64,000 bases of DNA from Rugamonas violacea (GCF_016461825.1 NZ_JAEMNU010000119.1:89292-153291), one strand, 5' to 3'; positions 1 to 11,475 are shown, counted from the first letter of the stretch. Translations and numbers: made by a program. The notes: a model not told the origin generated them from the sequence alone.

Positions 1-26
1 CCCCCGCGCCCGCTGAGGACGATTGA

Positions 27-56
27 GGGGCCACGGGCGGCACGCCGTGGCCCCTT
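27..56 (+). terminator. Hairpin, probable terminator of a gene left of the window
   Basis: A perfect 10-bp stem (27-36 pairing with 45-54, GGGGCCACGG against CCGTGGCCCC) has an 8-nt loop. Only two T residues follow, so it is a weak intrinsic terminator at best. No gene in the window ends here, so it would serve a gene upstream of position 1. Confidence 0.45.
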
Positions 57-332
57 GTGACGTGCGACGCAAAGCCCCCCGTTCAAAATTTTGTAAATCC
101 GCAACACCACGTTGAATTTTGCAGTGGAACTTACAGCCGAAAGCTGAAATGTTTTCATAGGGAAAGCGAAATAAACTTTTCCATTTATGCAAAAAATATT
201 AATTATCAACGTTTCTTTTTGCTCACGCAATGTTGCTTCACTTGCTATATTCCTTGTTACTTTTGTTAAAAAGTACAGCAGGCGCCAGACCTGCCCATCC
301 TCGTCGGCCCCTAAACCCATAAGGCAAGAGAA
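57..332. other. AT-rich intergenic region upstream of the PEP-CTERM gene
   Basis: About 275 bases without a convincing gene. It is clearly more AT-rich than its surroundings, especially 80-270, as expected of a promoter region for the gene at 333. A 70-codon GTG-started frame at 57-269 has no ribosome binding site and no family resemblance and is not called. I looked for a sigma-54 type GG-N10-GC element and did not find a good one. Confidence 0.5.
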
Positions 333-1142
333 ATGAACCAGACCGAAGCAATGCAAGCCCGCCGTTCCGCGCCCACCGCGCCTGGCCTGAAACACCTGCT
401 TGGCGCCGCCGCCGGCGCGCTGGCGCTGCTGGCGGCCCTGCCGGCCGCCGCCGCCGTCATCGACTTCGAGTCGCAGGGCGCCACCACCTACGGCGGCGGC
501 GAGACCTTCGGCGAGGCCGGCTACACCTTGCGCGTGCTCGACAGCCTGATCGGCGCCGGCGACGGCGGCGGCGCGGCCGGCATCCTGATCAACGGCCGCG
601 ATGCGGCGAGCTGCGACGTCGCCGCCTGCCCGGCCGGCAACAAGAGCAATTACTACGGCGGTATCAACGACGGCGGCCTGAACATCAGCCGCGACGACCA
701 CCTCGGTTTCCACCTGTCCGGTCTGGACTTCGCCTTCATCGCGCCGATCGGCGGCCTGGTCGACTACAGCTACGGCCAGCTGGTGCTGACCGGCAACCTT
801 GTCGGCGGCGGCAGCGTGCGGAGCACCTTCAGCTTCCCCGGCCAGAACGGCAAGGGCGAGTTCGTCTTCAGCGGCGCCGGCCTGAACAACGGCTTCCGCA
901 ATGCCACGCTGAGCGGGCTGACCATCAGCGCCTGCCTGTTCGGCAGCGGCGGCGGCACCTGCTACAACCCGGCCGGCAACCAGGCCCAGTTCGCCATCGA
1001 CAACCTGAACCTGAGCGCCGTGCCGGAGCCGGAAACCTATCTGATGCTGTTGTCCGGCCTGGCCGGCCTGGGCCTGCTGGCGCGCCGCCGCAGCACCGCC
1101 GCCGCCACCGCCACCGCCACCGCCACCAATCCGACCGCTTAA
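333..1142 (+). CDS. PEP-CTERM sorting domain protein, QFxxD type
   Basis: A 269-residue exported protein. The N-terminus has a signal peptide (basic start, hydrophobic run around residues 22-40, AAAA cleavage region). The C-terminus has the tripartite exosortase-sorting signal VPEPETY, a hydrophobic helix and LARRR. QFAID stands just before the VPEP motif, resembling the QFxxD subgroup of PEP-CTERM proteins. The middle is Gly-rich and has paired Cys residues (DAASCDVAAC, SACL, GGTCYN). After RRR comes an unusual low-complexity Ala-Thr tail of about 17 residues. By analogy it is sorted to the cell surface or matrix by an exosortase, which is not in this window. It sits 18 bp before the subtilase gene, so the two are probably co-transcribed. 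Its specific function is unknown. Confidence 0.85.
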   Translation: MNQTEAMQARRSAPTAPGLKHLLGAAAGALALLAALPAAAAVIDFESQGATTYGGGETFGEAGYTLRVLDSLIGAGDGGGAAGILINGRDAASCDVAACPAGNKSNYYGGINDGGLNISRDDHLGFHLSGLDFAFIAPIGGLVDYSYGQLVLTGNLVGGGSVRSTFSFPGQNGKGEFVFSGAGLNNGFRNATLSGLTISACLFGSGGGTCYNPAGNQAQFAIDNLNLSAVPEPETYLMLLSGLAGLGLLARRRSTAAATATATATNPTA

Positions 1143-1160
1143 GTTGAAGGAACACACTCG

Positions 1161-4325
<3,165 letters not shown>

Positions 4326-4370
4326 GCGGCGCAAGGGAAACGGGGGCGCCGGCGGCGTCCCCGCAGAGGA

Positions 4371-4400
4371 GGCCGCGGGCGGTATGCCGCGGCCTTTTTT
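4371..4400 (+). terminator. Rho-independent terminator after the subtilase gene
   Basis: An 8-bp stem GGCCGCGG/CCGCGGCC (4371-4378 with 4387-4394) is followed by six T residues (4395-4400). It begins 46 bp after the stop of the S8 protease gene and ends the PEP-CTERM/protease transcription unit. Confidence 0.88.
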
Positions 4401-4524
4401 CATCGTGGCGGCGGGTGGCCCACGGCCTTTTCCAGGGCCGCGTGGCGCGGCCCTCGCGGCGCCGCTGGCGTGGCGCTATGGTGTGGTGTGGTGGGGGGCG
4501 GCCGGCTTGTGGCGGCCGCGCCGC

Positions 4525-4941
4525 CTACTTGGCGTCGCGCCCGCCGATGCCCGGCGGGTTCAGCACGCAGCGCCCGGCTTGGCAGCTGGCGCCGGGGTCC
4601 AGCACCATCATACAGTTCGACAGCATGCCGGCGCGCGCGTCCTCGTCCTTGCTCAGCGCCGCGTGGTGCGCCGCCAACTGGCGCAGGCGGCTGCCGTCGT
4701 CGTGCTTGCTCGACCAGGCCAGATAGCGCTCGGGGCCGCCGCAAGCCTTGCTGCCGATGGCGATGCTGTGGCAGTGCTGCGGACCGTCGCAGGCGGCGTC
4801 GGCGGTTGCGGCCTGGATTTGCGTCCACAGCGCGGCGGAGTTGGCCGGCGGTGCCGGCGTCGCGGCGCAGGCGACGCCGGCCAGTGCCAGCAGGGTGGCG
4901 CTCAACAGGCGCGACAGGGCGGGGGAGGGGTGGTTTTTCAT
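4525..4941 (-). CDS. Conserved hypothetical secreted Cys-rich protein
   Basis: A 138-residue protein starting at an ATG preceded by GGGAG. Longer frames open further upstream but have no ribosome binding site. Residues 1-26 form a signal peptide ending VACAATPA; the VAC context is a poor lipobox because Gly occupies the -3 position, so signal peptidase I cleavage is more likely. The mature part has at least six Cys (ACDGPQHC, KACGG, SNCMM, ASCQAGRC), suggesting disulfides in the periplasm. I do not assign a function. It points away from the glycan genes to its right and converges on the subtilase terminator. Confidence 0.75.
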   Translation of the reverse strand: MKNHPSPALSRLLSATLLALAGVACAATPAPPANSAALWTQIQAATADAACDGPQHCHSIAIGSKACGGPERYLAWSSKHDDGSRLRQLAAHHAALSKDEDARAGMLSNCMMVLDPGASCQAGRCVLNPPGIGGRDAK

Positions 4942-5172
4942 GCTCCCATCATGGCCCAGCGCGCGGCGCTTGGCAAGCGTGTGCCACCTTGCTGCCCGCC
5001 CGGGCACGCCACCTTGATGTCCCGCTTGGCGGCCTTGGCGCGCCAGGGCCGGTTATCGTTTAGCGCGCCGTTTGATGGCGCGTCCAGCCCCTTCCCGGCG
5101 CCGATTGACGCCGCCTCGCGGCCGGCGTACATTGGTCGGCAGGCCGATCCCGGCGGCGCACGAGGAGACAGC
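4942..5172. other. Divergent intergenic region
   Basis: This stretch holds the promoter regions for the leftward secreted protein (start 4941) and the rightward glycan locus. I see no RNA gene and no convincing operator. The strong GAGGAG at 5162-5167 belongs to the small ORF that starts at 5173. Confidence 0.5.
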
Positions 5173-5331
5173 ATGACGGCACGTCCAGCAACTTCCATCA
5201 CTTCCGCAGCTTGCGCACCGTTCGCACCGTTCGTACCTTTCTCACTGTTCTCACTGTTCCCACCTGCCTCAAGCCCGGCAACCCGCGTCGCCCCGGCCGG
5301 TGCGCCGGCCATGCCCCGGAGCGCGCCATGA
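5173..5331 (+). CDS. Small ORF with tripeptide repeats, coupled to the acetyltransferase gene
   Basis: A 52-codon frame starting ATG at 5173, six bases after GAGGAG, the best ribosome binding site in this neighbourhood. Its TGA (5329-5331) overlaps the ATG of the acetyltransferase gene as ATGA, the classical arrangement for translational coupling. The middle encodes a three-residue repeat (APF APF VPF SLF SLF) produced by a 9-bp tandem repeat. It has no signal peptide and resembles no family I know. It could be a leader ORF that sets expression of the downstream gene, or a chance frame over a repeat. Strong Shine-Dalgarno and exact coupling favour real translation. Confidence 0.42.
   Translation: MTARPATSITSAACAPFAPFVPFSLFSLFPPASSPATRVAPAGAPAMPRSAP
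5191..5264 (+). repeat. Degenerate 9-bp tandem repeat, about eight units
   Basis: Six contiguous 9-bp units run from 5211 to 5264 (TTGCGCACC, GTTCGCACC, GTTCGTACC, TTTCTCACT, GTTCTCACT, GTTCCCACC). Two weaker units precede them from 5191. Nine bases equal three codons, so the array stays in frame with the small ORF at 5173. Confidence 0.75.
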
Positions 5332-6002
5332 GCCGGCCGCGCCTGGTCATCTTCGGCAGCAGCAACATCCTGTCCGACCTGTTCGACTGCGCCATGGCCA
5401 ACGGCCTCGACATCGGCCGCGTGGTGCTGCACCACGCTGAGCAGATGGGCGAGCGCGACCGCCCGTTGGCCGAGCGCCTGGCGGCGCTGGCGCCGTTCGG
5501 CCAGACGCCGCTGCTCGACCATGTCGACACTTTCGTGCCGGGCGCCGACGAGCTCTACCTGCTCGGCCCGACCACCCCCACCCGCGCCGAACTGGCCGGG
5601 CTGGTGGCGGCACGCTGGGCGCTGCCCTTCACCACCCTGGTCCACCCCAGCGCCTACGTCTCGCCGCTGGCCACGCTGGCGCCCGGCGTCTTCGTCGGCG
5701 CCAACAGCGTGATCGGACCGGGCGCGCGGCTGGCCGAGCATGTTTTCGTCAACCGTGGCGTGACGGTCGGCCACGACACCATGGTCGGCGCCTTCTCGCG
5801 CCTGCAACCGGGCAGCAACCTGGGCGGCCTGTCGACGCTGGGGCGCGGCGTCACCGTGGCGATCGGCGCCACCGTGCTCGAACGCCTGCGGATCGGCGAC
5901 GGCGCCTTCATCGGCGCCGGCTCCGTGGTCAACGCCGACGTCGCCGCCGACACGCTGGCGGTCGGCGTGCCGGCCCGCTTCAAGAAGCTGGCGGCGTCGT
6001 GA
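5328..6002 (+). CDS. NeuD-like sugar O-acyltransferase (left-handed beta-helix)
   Basis: A 224-residue protein with a Rossmann-like N-terminus (LVIFGSSNI) followed by hexapeptide repeats from about residue 105 (HPSAYVSPLATLAPGVFVG, IGPGARL, HVFVNRGVTVGHD, IGDGAFIGAGSVV). This is the layout of the sialic acid O-acetyltransferase (NeuD) and PglD family. These enzymes acetylate a sugar or sugar-nucleotide amine or hydroxyl with acetyl-CoA. The start at 5328 is preceded by CGGAG; a longer frame lacks a binding site. It overlaps the end of the convergent glycosyltransferase gene by 23 bp. Context suggests surface polysaccharide modification. Confidence 0.87.
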   Translation: MSRPRLVIFGSSNILSDLFDCAMANGLDIGRVVLHHAEQMGERDRPLAERLAALAPFGQTPLLDHVDTFVPGADELYLLGPTTPTRAELAGLVAARWALPFTTLVHPSAYVSPLATLAPGVFVGANSVIGPGARLAEHVFVNRGVTVGHDTMVGAFSRLQPGSNLGGLSTLGRGVTVAIGATVLERLRIGDGAFIGAGSVVNADVAADTLAVGVPARFKKLAAS

Positions 6003-7563
6003 GCGCGGCGCGGCGCAACAGGTAGCGCTGGCGCGCCAGCTCGCCGGCCGCCAACAGCGCCGGCCCGGCCTGTGCCAGGTCCATGTTTTGCTCGAAGCGC
6101 AGACGCAGCGCGGCGCCGTCGCGCGCCCGCAGCGCGGCGTCGGCCAGATAGGCGTCGAGGCGGACGAAGTAGTCGTCCAGGTCGGCCGCCGCCAGCGCGC
6201 CGACCTTGGCGCCGCCGTCGCTGCCGCCCAGCGCCAACACCGGCAGGCCCTGCGCCATCGCCTCGGCCACGCTGAAGCCGCCGCCCATGCGCGGCGGATT
6301 GAGGAACAGGTCGCAGTTGGGCAGGATGTCGGCCACGCCGGCCTGTTGCGGCAGCAGGCGTAGCTGGCCGGCCGGCACCTGCGCCAGGGCGGCCGGCAGC
6401 GCGCCGTCGCCGCCCACCAGCAGCCACACCAGGTCGGCGCGGCGCGCCAGCAAGGCCGCCATGCGCGCCGCCCACGGGCCGCCGATCTCCTCGCCCAGCC
6501 GCACCCCCACCGTCACCAGCGCCAGCTGGCCGTCCGCCAGTCCGAGCGCCGCGCGCGGCCGGGCCGGCGCCGGCCGGTAACGCAGCCGGTAGGGGTAGTG
6601 CCGGCCCCAGGCCGGCGGCAGCGCCGCGCCCCACACCTCGGCGCCGGCGCCTTCGCCGCAGCAGTCGGCGGCGCTGAGCCAGACGTCGACCGGCGCCATC
6701 GGCGGCGTCGAGTGGATGCATAGGCCGAGCACCGGCCGCGCCGCGTACAGCGGCGCCAGCAGCGCCGACTGCAGGCCGACGAACAGCACCAGGTCGGGGT
6801 CGAAGTCGCCGATCAAGGCCAGCATCGCGCGCCAGCGCTCCAGCAACGAGAAGGCCGGATCGCTCAGCGAGGCCGACATGCCGGCCGGCAGCGCCGCGCC
6901 CAGCCAGGCCAGGTCCGGCGTGTTGCCGACCAGCTGGCCGGGATGGCCCAGATAGTGTCCCTGCTCGATCTGCGCCTGGTCCTGCGGCGCGAACAGCCGC
7001 ACCTGCAGGCCGGCCTGCCGCAGCAGCGCGGCGTGTTCGAGCGCCAGCACGCTGGGGGTGTGGCCGGCGCCGGCCAGGAAGGGCGTCACCAGCGCCACCC
7101 GGTCGATGCGCTCGACGGCGCGCGGCGCCAGCGGCACGGCCGTGTGCGCGATCAGCTCGCGGCCCATGCGCGCCACCAGCTCGGCCGCGCGGGCCTGGCG
7201 CAGGCGGCCGACGAAGCCGGCGCGGTCGGCGCCGTCGCGCAGCGCGTCGCCCCATTCGTAGGCGACGAAGGCGTAAAGGCGCTCGACGTCGAGCGGTTCG
7301 ATCGACAGCGCCAGCGCGGCGGCCCGTTCGACGTGGCCGCGCTCGCCGGTCAAATGGGCCAGCAGCGTGGCGCGCAGGAAGCCGGCCACGCCGTCGGGGG
7401 CTTCGCGCCGCAGCCGCGCCAGCACCGCCTGGCGCGGCGCCGCCGCGGCGCAGTGCTGGTAGCGGGCGCACAGCTGCTGCCAGCGCTGGCCGTCGGTGGG
7501 GTTGGCCAGCGCCCTGGCCAGGGCGTCGTGCAGCAGCAGTTGGTCGCGGGCCGGTTCGCTCAT
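5980..7563 (-). CDS. GT-B fold glycosyltransferase (family 1/4-like)
   Basis: A 527-residue cytoplasmic protein. The first 150 residues are helical and Ala/Arg-rich. A GT-B pattern follows: an N-terminal Rossmann domain (ALVTPFLAGAGHTPSVLALE) and a C-terminal donor domain with LALVTVGVR, ILPNCDLFLNPP and the Gly/Glu-rich loop GGGFSVAEAMAQGLPVLA. The Glu in that loop is the typical nucleotide-sugar contact of retaining GT4 enzymes. The ATG at 7563 is the most plausible start because the upstream extension looks non-coding. Its 3' end overlaps the acetyltransferase gene by 23 bp on the other strand. The sugar donor cannot be deduced. Confidence 0.82.
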   Translation of the reverse strand: MSEPARDQLLLHDALARALANPTDGQRWQQLCARYQHCAAAAPRQAVLARLRREAPDGVAGFLRATLLAHLTGERGHVERAAALALSIEPLDVERLYAFVAYEWGDALRDGADRAGFVGRLRQARAAELVARMGRELIAHTAVPLAPRAVERIDRVALVTPFLAGAGHTPSVLALEHAALLRQAGLQVRLFAPQDQAQIEQGHYLGHPGQLVGNTPDLAWLGAALPAGMSASLSDPAFSLLERWRAMLALIGDFDPDLVLFVGLQSALLAPLYAARPVLGLCIHSTPPMAPVDVWLSAADCCGEGAGAEVWGAALPPAWGRHYPYRLRYRPAPARPRAALGLADGQLALVTVGVRLGEEIGGPWAARMAALLARRADLVWLLVGGDGALPAALAQVPAGQLRLLPQQAGVADILPNCDLFLNPPRMGGGFSVAEAMAQGLPVLALGGSDGGAKVGALAAADLDDYFVRLDAYLADAALRARDGAALRLRFEQNMDLAQAGPALLAAGELARQRYLLRRAALTTPPAS

Positions 7564-7706
7564 CGTGGCGGGGGTGGGGCAGGTGGCGGGACCTCCATGG
7601 TAGCCGAGCGGACGCCGCGCGCGCCGGACGGAACGAGAAAAAACGCGGCGCCGCGACAGGCCGGCGGCGCCGCCCGCCCGGCGTGGATGGCTGGCTCGAA
7701 ACGAAC

Positions 7707-7712
7707 TATAAT
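7707..7712 (+). promoter_or_regulatory. Candidate -10 box for the GT2 gene
   Basis: A perfect TATAAT lies 27 bp before the ATG at 7740, predicting a leader of about 21 nt with no clear Shine-Dalgarno. No good -35 hexamer is visible at the right spacing. Confidence 0.4.
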
Positions 7713-7739
7713 CGCGGATTGCCTTCTCGCCCCAGCCCC

Positions 7740-8678
7740 ATGACCGCACCACAGCAGCCGCGCATCGCCATCCTCGTCCCGTGCTACAACGAGGCGACCA
7801 CCATCGCCGCGATCGTGCGCGACTTCCGCGCCTGCCTGCCGCAGGCGCGCGTCTACGTGTTCGACAATAACTCCAGCGACGACACCGCCGCCATCGCCCG
7901 CGCCGCCGGCGCCGTGGTGCGCCTGGTGCCGGCCCAGGGCAAGGGCAGCGTGGTGCGCCGCATGTTCGCCGACATCGAGGCCGACGCCTATGTGATGGTC
8001 GACGGCGACGACACCTACGACGCGGCGGTGGCGCCGCGCATGGTCGAGCGCCTGCTGGCCGAGGGCCTCGACATGCTGGTCGGCAGCCGCGTCGCCGAGC
8101 AGCAGGAGGCCTACCGCTTCGGCCACCGCTTCGGCAACGGCCTGCTGACCGGCGCCGTCTCGGCGCTGTTCGGCCGCACCTTCAGCGACATCCTGTCGGG
8201 CTACCGGGTGTTCTCGCGCCGCTACGTGAAATCCTTCGCCGCCCACTCGACCGGCTTCGAGATCGAGACCGAGCTGACCGTCCACGCCCTGGCGCTGCGC
8301 ATGCCGGTGGCCGAGGTCGAGACGGTCTACAAGGCGCGCCCGGCCGGTTCGTTCAGCAAGCTCAACACCTACCGCGACGGCTTCCGCATCCTCGGCACCA
8401 TCGCCCGCCTGTTCAAGTCGGAGCGGCCGCTGGCCTTCTACTCGATCGGCTTCGCCGCCTGCGCCTTGTTGTCCGGCGTATTGGCGCTGCCGCTGCTGCG
8501 CACCTGGCTGGCCAGCGGCCTGGTGCCGCGCCTGCCGACGGCCGTGCTGTGCACGGCGATCATGCTGTTCGGAGTGATCCTGCTGGCCTGCGGCATCATC
8601 CTCGACGCCGTCACCAAGGCGCGCATCGAGCAGAAGCGCTTCGCCTACCTGGCCGTGCCGGCCGCCGCCGCCGACTAA
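7740..8678 (+). CDS. Family 2 glycosyltransferase, DPM1/GtrB-like
   Basis: A 312-residue protein. The GT-A nucleotide-binding domain starts at once (IAILVPCYNEATTIAAIV), with the catalytic DGDD at about residues 85-90. A GYRVFSRR segment follows, then two hydrophobic helices near the C-terminus (about 240-260 and 275-298). This is the pattern of polyprenyl-phosphate sugar synthases, which load a sugar from a nucleotide donor onto undecaprenyl phosphate at the inner membrane. The next gene, 22 bp downstream, encodes a GT-C-like protein that would use such a donor. Start at ATG 7740; extension upstream is not supported. Confidence 0.88.
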   Translation: MTAPQQPRIAILVPCYNEATTIAAIVRDFRACLPQARVYVFDNNSSDDTAAIARAAGAVVRLVPAQGKGSVVRRMFADIEADAYVMVDGDDTYDAAVAPRMVERLLAEGLDMLVGSRVAEQQEAYRFGHRFGNGLLTGAVSALFGRTFSDILSGYRVFSRRYVKSFAAHSTGFEIETELTVHALALRMPVAEVETVYKARPAGSFSKLNTYRDGFRILGTIARLFKSERPLAFYSIGFAACALLSGVLALPLLRTWLASGLVPRLPTAVLCTAIMLFGVILLACGIILDAVTKARIEQKRFAYLAVPAAAAD

Positions 8679-8700
8679 ACCCCCACCCGGAACGACACCC

Positions 8701-10569
8701 ATGACGCCCATCCTGAGCAAGCTGGAGGCCTGGTTCGGGCGCCGCAGCGCCTTCCTGAACCACCCGCGCGCGCCGCGCCGCGCCGCATTGCTGCTGCCCC
8801 TGTTGTTCGGCCTGTTGTCGCTGCTGCTTGGCCAGGACGACGGCTGGGACATGCGCAACTACCACCTGTACAACGTCCACGCCTGGTTCAACGACCGCCT
8901 CGCCATCGACATCTCGCCGGCCGGCTTCCAGAGCTACTTCAACCCGCTGCTCGACGTGCCCTACTACGCCATGACCACTTGGCTGCCGGGACCGCTCGCC
9001 GGCTTCGTCCTCGGCGCCCTGCACGGCCTCAACTTCGTGCTGCTGCTGGCCATCGCCCGCCTGTTGCTGCCGCCGGCGCCCGGCGGCGGCGCCCGCCTGG
9101 CGTTGCTGCTGGCCGGGGCCGGCGTGCTGGGCGCCGGCTTCCTGTCCGAGCTGGGCAATTCGATGGGCGACAACCTGACCTCGCTGCTGGTGCTCGCCGC
9201 CCTCTACCTGCTGTTGCGCCATTGGCCGCGCCTGCTGCGCCGGGGCGCCGCCGCCGCGCTGACGGTGGCCGGCGCCGGCCTGGTGATGGGCCTGGGCGTC
9301 GGCCTCAAGCTGACCAACGCCAGCTTCGCCGTCGCGCTGTGCCTGGCCTTGTTCGCCGTGCCGCTGTCGTTCTGGCGGCGGCTGCGCCTGGCCTTCGGTT
9401 TCGGCCTTGGCGTGCTGGCCGGCATGGCCGTCACCGCCGGCTTCTGGTTCCACAAGATGTGGACCCTGTTCGGCAACCCGCTGTTCCCGCAATTTAACAA
9501 TATCTTCCACAGCCCGCTGGCGCAGACGCTGGGCGTGATCGACGACGGCCACCTGCCGAAGAGCGCCGTCGAGGCCCTGCTGTGGCCCGTCGTCTTCAGC
9601 GCCGACATTGGCCGCGTCGCCGAGGTGCCGCTGCGCCAGTGGATCTGGCCGCTCGCCTACCTGGTGCTGCTGGCCTGGCCGCTGTTGGCGCTGTGGCGCC
9701 GCCGCGCCGGCGCCGCCGCGTCGGCCGCGCCGGCCGCCGCGCGCGCGCCGCTCGCCGCGCCGGCCCGTTTCACGCTGGCCTTCTTCGTGCTGTCCTATCT
9801 GATCTGGGTGAAGCTGTTCAGCATCTACCGCTACCTGGTGCCGGTCGAGTTGCTGGCGCCCTTGCTGGTCTGGCTGGCGCTGCACGCCATGCTGGGCGCC
9901 GCCACTGCGCGCCGCCTGGCCGGCTGGGCTCTGCTGGCCTGCGCCCTGCACACGCTGCCCTTCGTCACCTGGGGCCACGCCGGCTGGGCCGCGCAGAGCT
10001 TCCGCGCCGACACCCCGGCCTTCGCCAAGCCGCAGGACACGGTGGTCTTCATGACCCGGCCGACGCTGGCCTGGATGATCCGCTTCTTCCAGCCGCAGAC
10101 CGCCTTCATCGCCGTCGGCGCCGGCTTCCCCGAGTCGCCCGCCTATCTGCAGCGCCTGCGGGCCGAGGTGGCCAGCCGCCCCGGTCCGCACTACGTGCTG
10201 CTGCCGGCCGCCCGCAACGAGCGCGACGCCGGCGCGCAGAAGAAGGCCGCGCTGGCGCGCACGCTGGGCCTGACCGACAGCGCGGCCGGCTGCGCCCGTC
10301 TGGAGCGGATGCTGCGCAAGGTGCGCTTCCAGGTCGACGTGCGCCATCTGCCGGACGTCCCGGCCGGGCAGTGGTGCACCCTGGAGCTGCAGCCGCAATA
10401 CCGCGTCGACCTGGCCGCCGCCGACCGCGCCTTCGACGCCGAGATGCAGCCGCATCTGCGCAACTACGGGCTGCGCTACGAGCCGGCCGGCTGCCGCAGC
10501 TATCCGGCCTACGTCGGCACCGACGCCTATCCCTACCGCCTGTGCCCGGTCGACGCGCTGCCGCGCTGA
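8701..10569 (+). CDS. Multi-pass membrane protein, probable GT-C glycosyltransferase
   Basis: A 622-residue protein with about ten to eleven predicted membrane helices between residues 28 and 440, then a soluble periplasmic-type C-terminal domain (about 440-622). The first outside loop carries QDDGWDMRNYHLYN, an acidic motif placed as in GT-C enzymes that use polyprenyl-phosphate sugars. No exact family could be fixed, so the GT-C label rests on topology, the acidic loop and pairing with the GT2 gene. Its last 50 bp (from 10520) were copied into the tandem duplication to its right, where a decayed version of the tail (DAYPSRLCPDDAPPR) remains at 11510-11560. Confidence 0.75.
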   Translation: MTPILSKLEAWFGRRSAFLNHPRAPRRAALLLPLLFGLLSLLLGQDDGWDMRNYHLYNVHAWFNDRLAIDISPAGFQSYFNPLLDVPYYAMTTWLPGPLAGFVLGALHGLNFVLLLAIARLLLPPAPGGGARLALLLAGAGVLGAGFLSELGNSMGDNLTSLLVLAALYLLLRHWPRLLRRGAAAALTVAGAGLVMGLGVGLKLTNASFAVALCLALFAVPLSFWRRLRLAFGFGLGVLAGMAVTAGFWFHKMWTLFGNPLFPQFNNIFHSPLAQTLGVIDDGHLPKSAVEALLWPVVFSADIGRVAEVPLRQWIWPLAYLVLLAWPLLALWRRRAGAAASAAPAAARAPLAAPARFTLAFFVLSYLIWVKLFSIYRYLVPVELLAPLLVWLALHAMLGAATARRLAGWALLACALHTLPFVTWGHAGWAAQSFRADTPAFAKPQDTVVFMTRPTLAWMIRFFQPQTAFIAVGAGFPESPAYLQRLRAEVASRPGPHYVLLPAARNERDAGAQKKAALARTLGLTDSAAGCARLERMLRKVRFQVDVRHLPDVPAGQWCTLELQPQYRVDLAAADRAFDAEMQPHLRNYGLRYEPAGCRSYPAYVGTDAYPYRLCPVDALPR

Positions 10570-10592
10570 GTGCCACCCGCCGAGCGCAAACG

Positions 10593-10621
10593 ACCAGGCC
10601 AACCGCGAGGGTCGGCGTGGT
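10593..10621 (-). terminator. Imperfect hairpin downstream of PEP-CTERM copy A
   Basis: A 12-bp stem with two mismatches (10593-10604 with 10610-10621) and a GCGAG loop lies between the convergent ends of the GT-C-like gene and PEP-CTERM copy A. It aligns base for base with the perfect hairpin in copy B. It probably terminates transcription from either side. Confidence 0.5.
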
Positions 10622-10669
10622 TGCTTTGGCGTTGCCGGCTTGGTGTTGCCGCCGCCGGCCAGGCGGAGA

Positions 10670-11386
10670 CTAGGCTGGTTTGCGGCGGCGCGCCAGCGCG
10701 CCCACCAGGCCCAGGCCGGCCAGCAGCATCGCGTAGGTGTCCGCTTCCGGCACTGCGGTGACGCTGCCTTGCAGGGCGAACGGCAGCTCCAAGCTGAGTT
10801 GGGAACCACTGTCGGTGAGCGTGCTGAATGGCTTGCCGTTGCCCGACTGGGCGGCGTTGCCTTGGCGGCCGTCCGCGGTCGGCGGCTGCCATGGGCCATA
10901 GCCGTCATCGCTCAGGCTCCAGCGCAACCAGTAGTGGCCGGCGTTGAGCGAGAAGTCGTTGACGTCGGCGTGGATGTCGAAGATGGCGCGTTGTTGGTTG
11001 TGCAGCGTGGTTTCGGTGACGCGGTAGCCGACCAGTCCGCCGTTGCTCACCGCCGTCACGCCGGAGGCCACCACGGTGCCGTTGTTGAGGTCGCCGGAAA
11101 CGATGCTCCAGGTGGCGGTCTTGACGGGGAAGGGGAGGGTGAAGGTGCTGGGTTTGTAGGCATAGAAGTCCAGACTCGACACATTCCACTTCACGCCGGC
11201 GGCGACGCTGAAGTCGTCGGCCACGGCCAGGCCGCCGTAGCCGTTGACGCCGAAGCCGAGGGTGGTCGCGGGCAGCGTCAGCACCGATCTGCCGTTGCCG
11301 TCGACGACGGGACCGTTGTTGTACAGTTCAGCCGCCTGGGGCAGGCCGCTTGCAAGGAGGGTGGCGAGAAGGACGAGTCGTTTCAT
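10670..11386 (-). CDS. PEP-CTERM protein, duplicated copy A
   Basis: A 238-residue exported protein. A signal peptide covers residues 1-19 (LLASGLPQAAE). The sorting signal is VPEADTYAM, a hydrophobic helix and ARRRKPA. The mature part looks like a beta-rich extracellular domain (LAVADDFSVAAGVKWNVSSLDFYAY, HYWLRWSLSDDGYGPWQPP), similar to choice-of-anchor type domains often found before PEP-CTERM tails. It is about three-quarters identical to the neighbour at 11660-12373. AGGAG stands seven bases before the ATG. The promoter read from the sequence is -35 TTGCCA and -10 TATATT with 17-bp spacing. Function beyond surface localisation is unknown. Confidence 0.88.
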   Translation of the reverse strand: MKRLVLLATLLASGLPQAAELYNNGPVVDGNGRSVLTLPATTLGFGVNGYGGLAVADDFSVAAGVKWNVSSLDFYAYKPSTFTLPFPVKTATWSIVSGDLNNGTVVASGVTAVSNGGLVGYRVTETTLHNQQRAIFDIHADVNDFSLNAGHYWLRWSLSDDGYGPWQPPTADGRQGNAAQSGNGKPFSTLTDSGSQLSLELPFALQGSVTAVPEADTYAMLLAGLGLVGALARRRKPA

Positions 11387-11446
11387 TGCTACTCCTGGTC
11401 ATGGTTGATGAGGCGGGGTTGAATGCATATTGTTTTAATAATAAAA

Positions 11447-11475
11447 AATATACACAAACTTTATCTAATTGGCAA
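11447..11475 (-). promoter_or_regulatory. Sigma-70 type promoter of PEP-CTERM copy A
   Basis: On the minus strand, TTGCCA (11475-11470) and TATATT (11452-11447) are separated by exactly 17 bp in an AT-rich tract. This predicts a leader of about 54 nt before the ATG at 11386. The same layout recurs in copy B. Confidence 0.65.

Noticed and set aside
57-269. 70-codon GTG-started frame in the AT-rich leader region
   Set aside because: No ribosome binding site, odd composition and no family resemblance; it lies in a probable promoter region.
190-320. Possible sigma-54 promoter before the PEP-CTERM gene
   Set aside because: TTGCT-like segments occur but no GG at the required -24 position.
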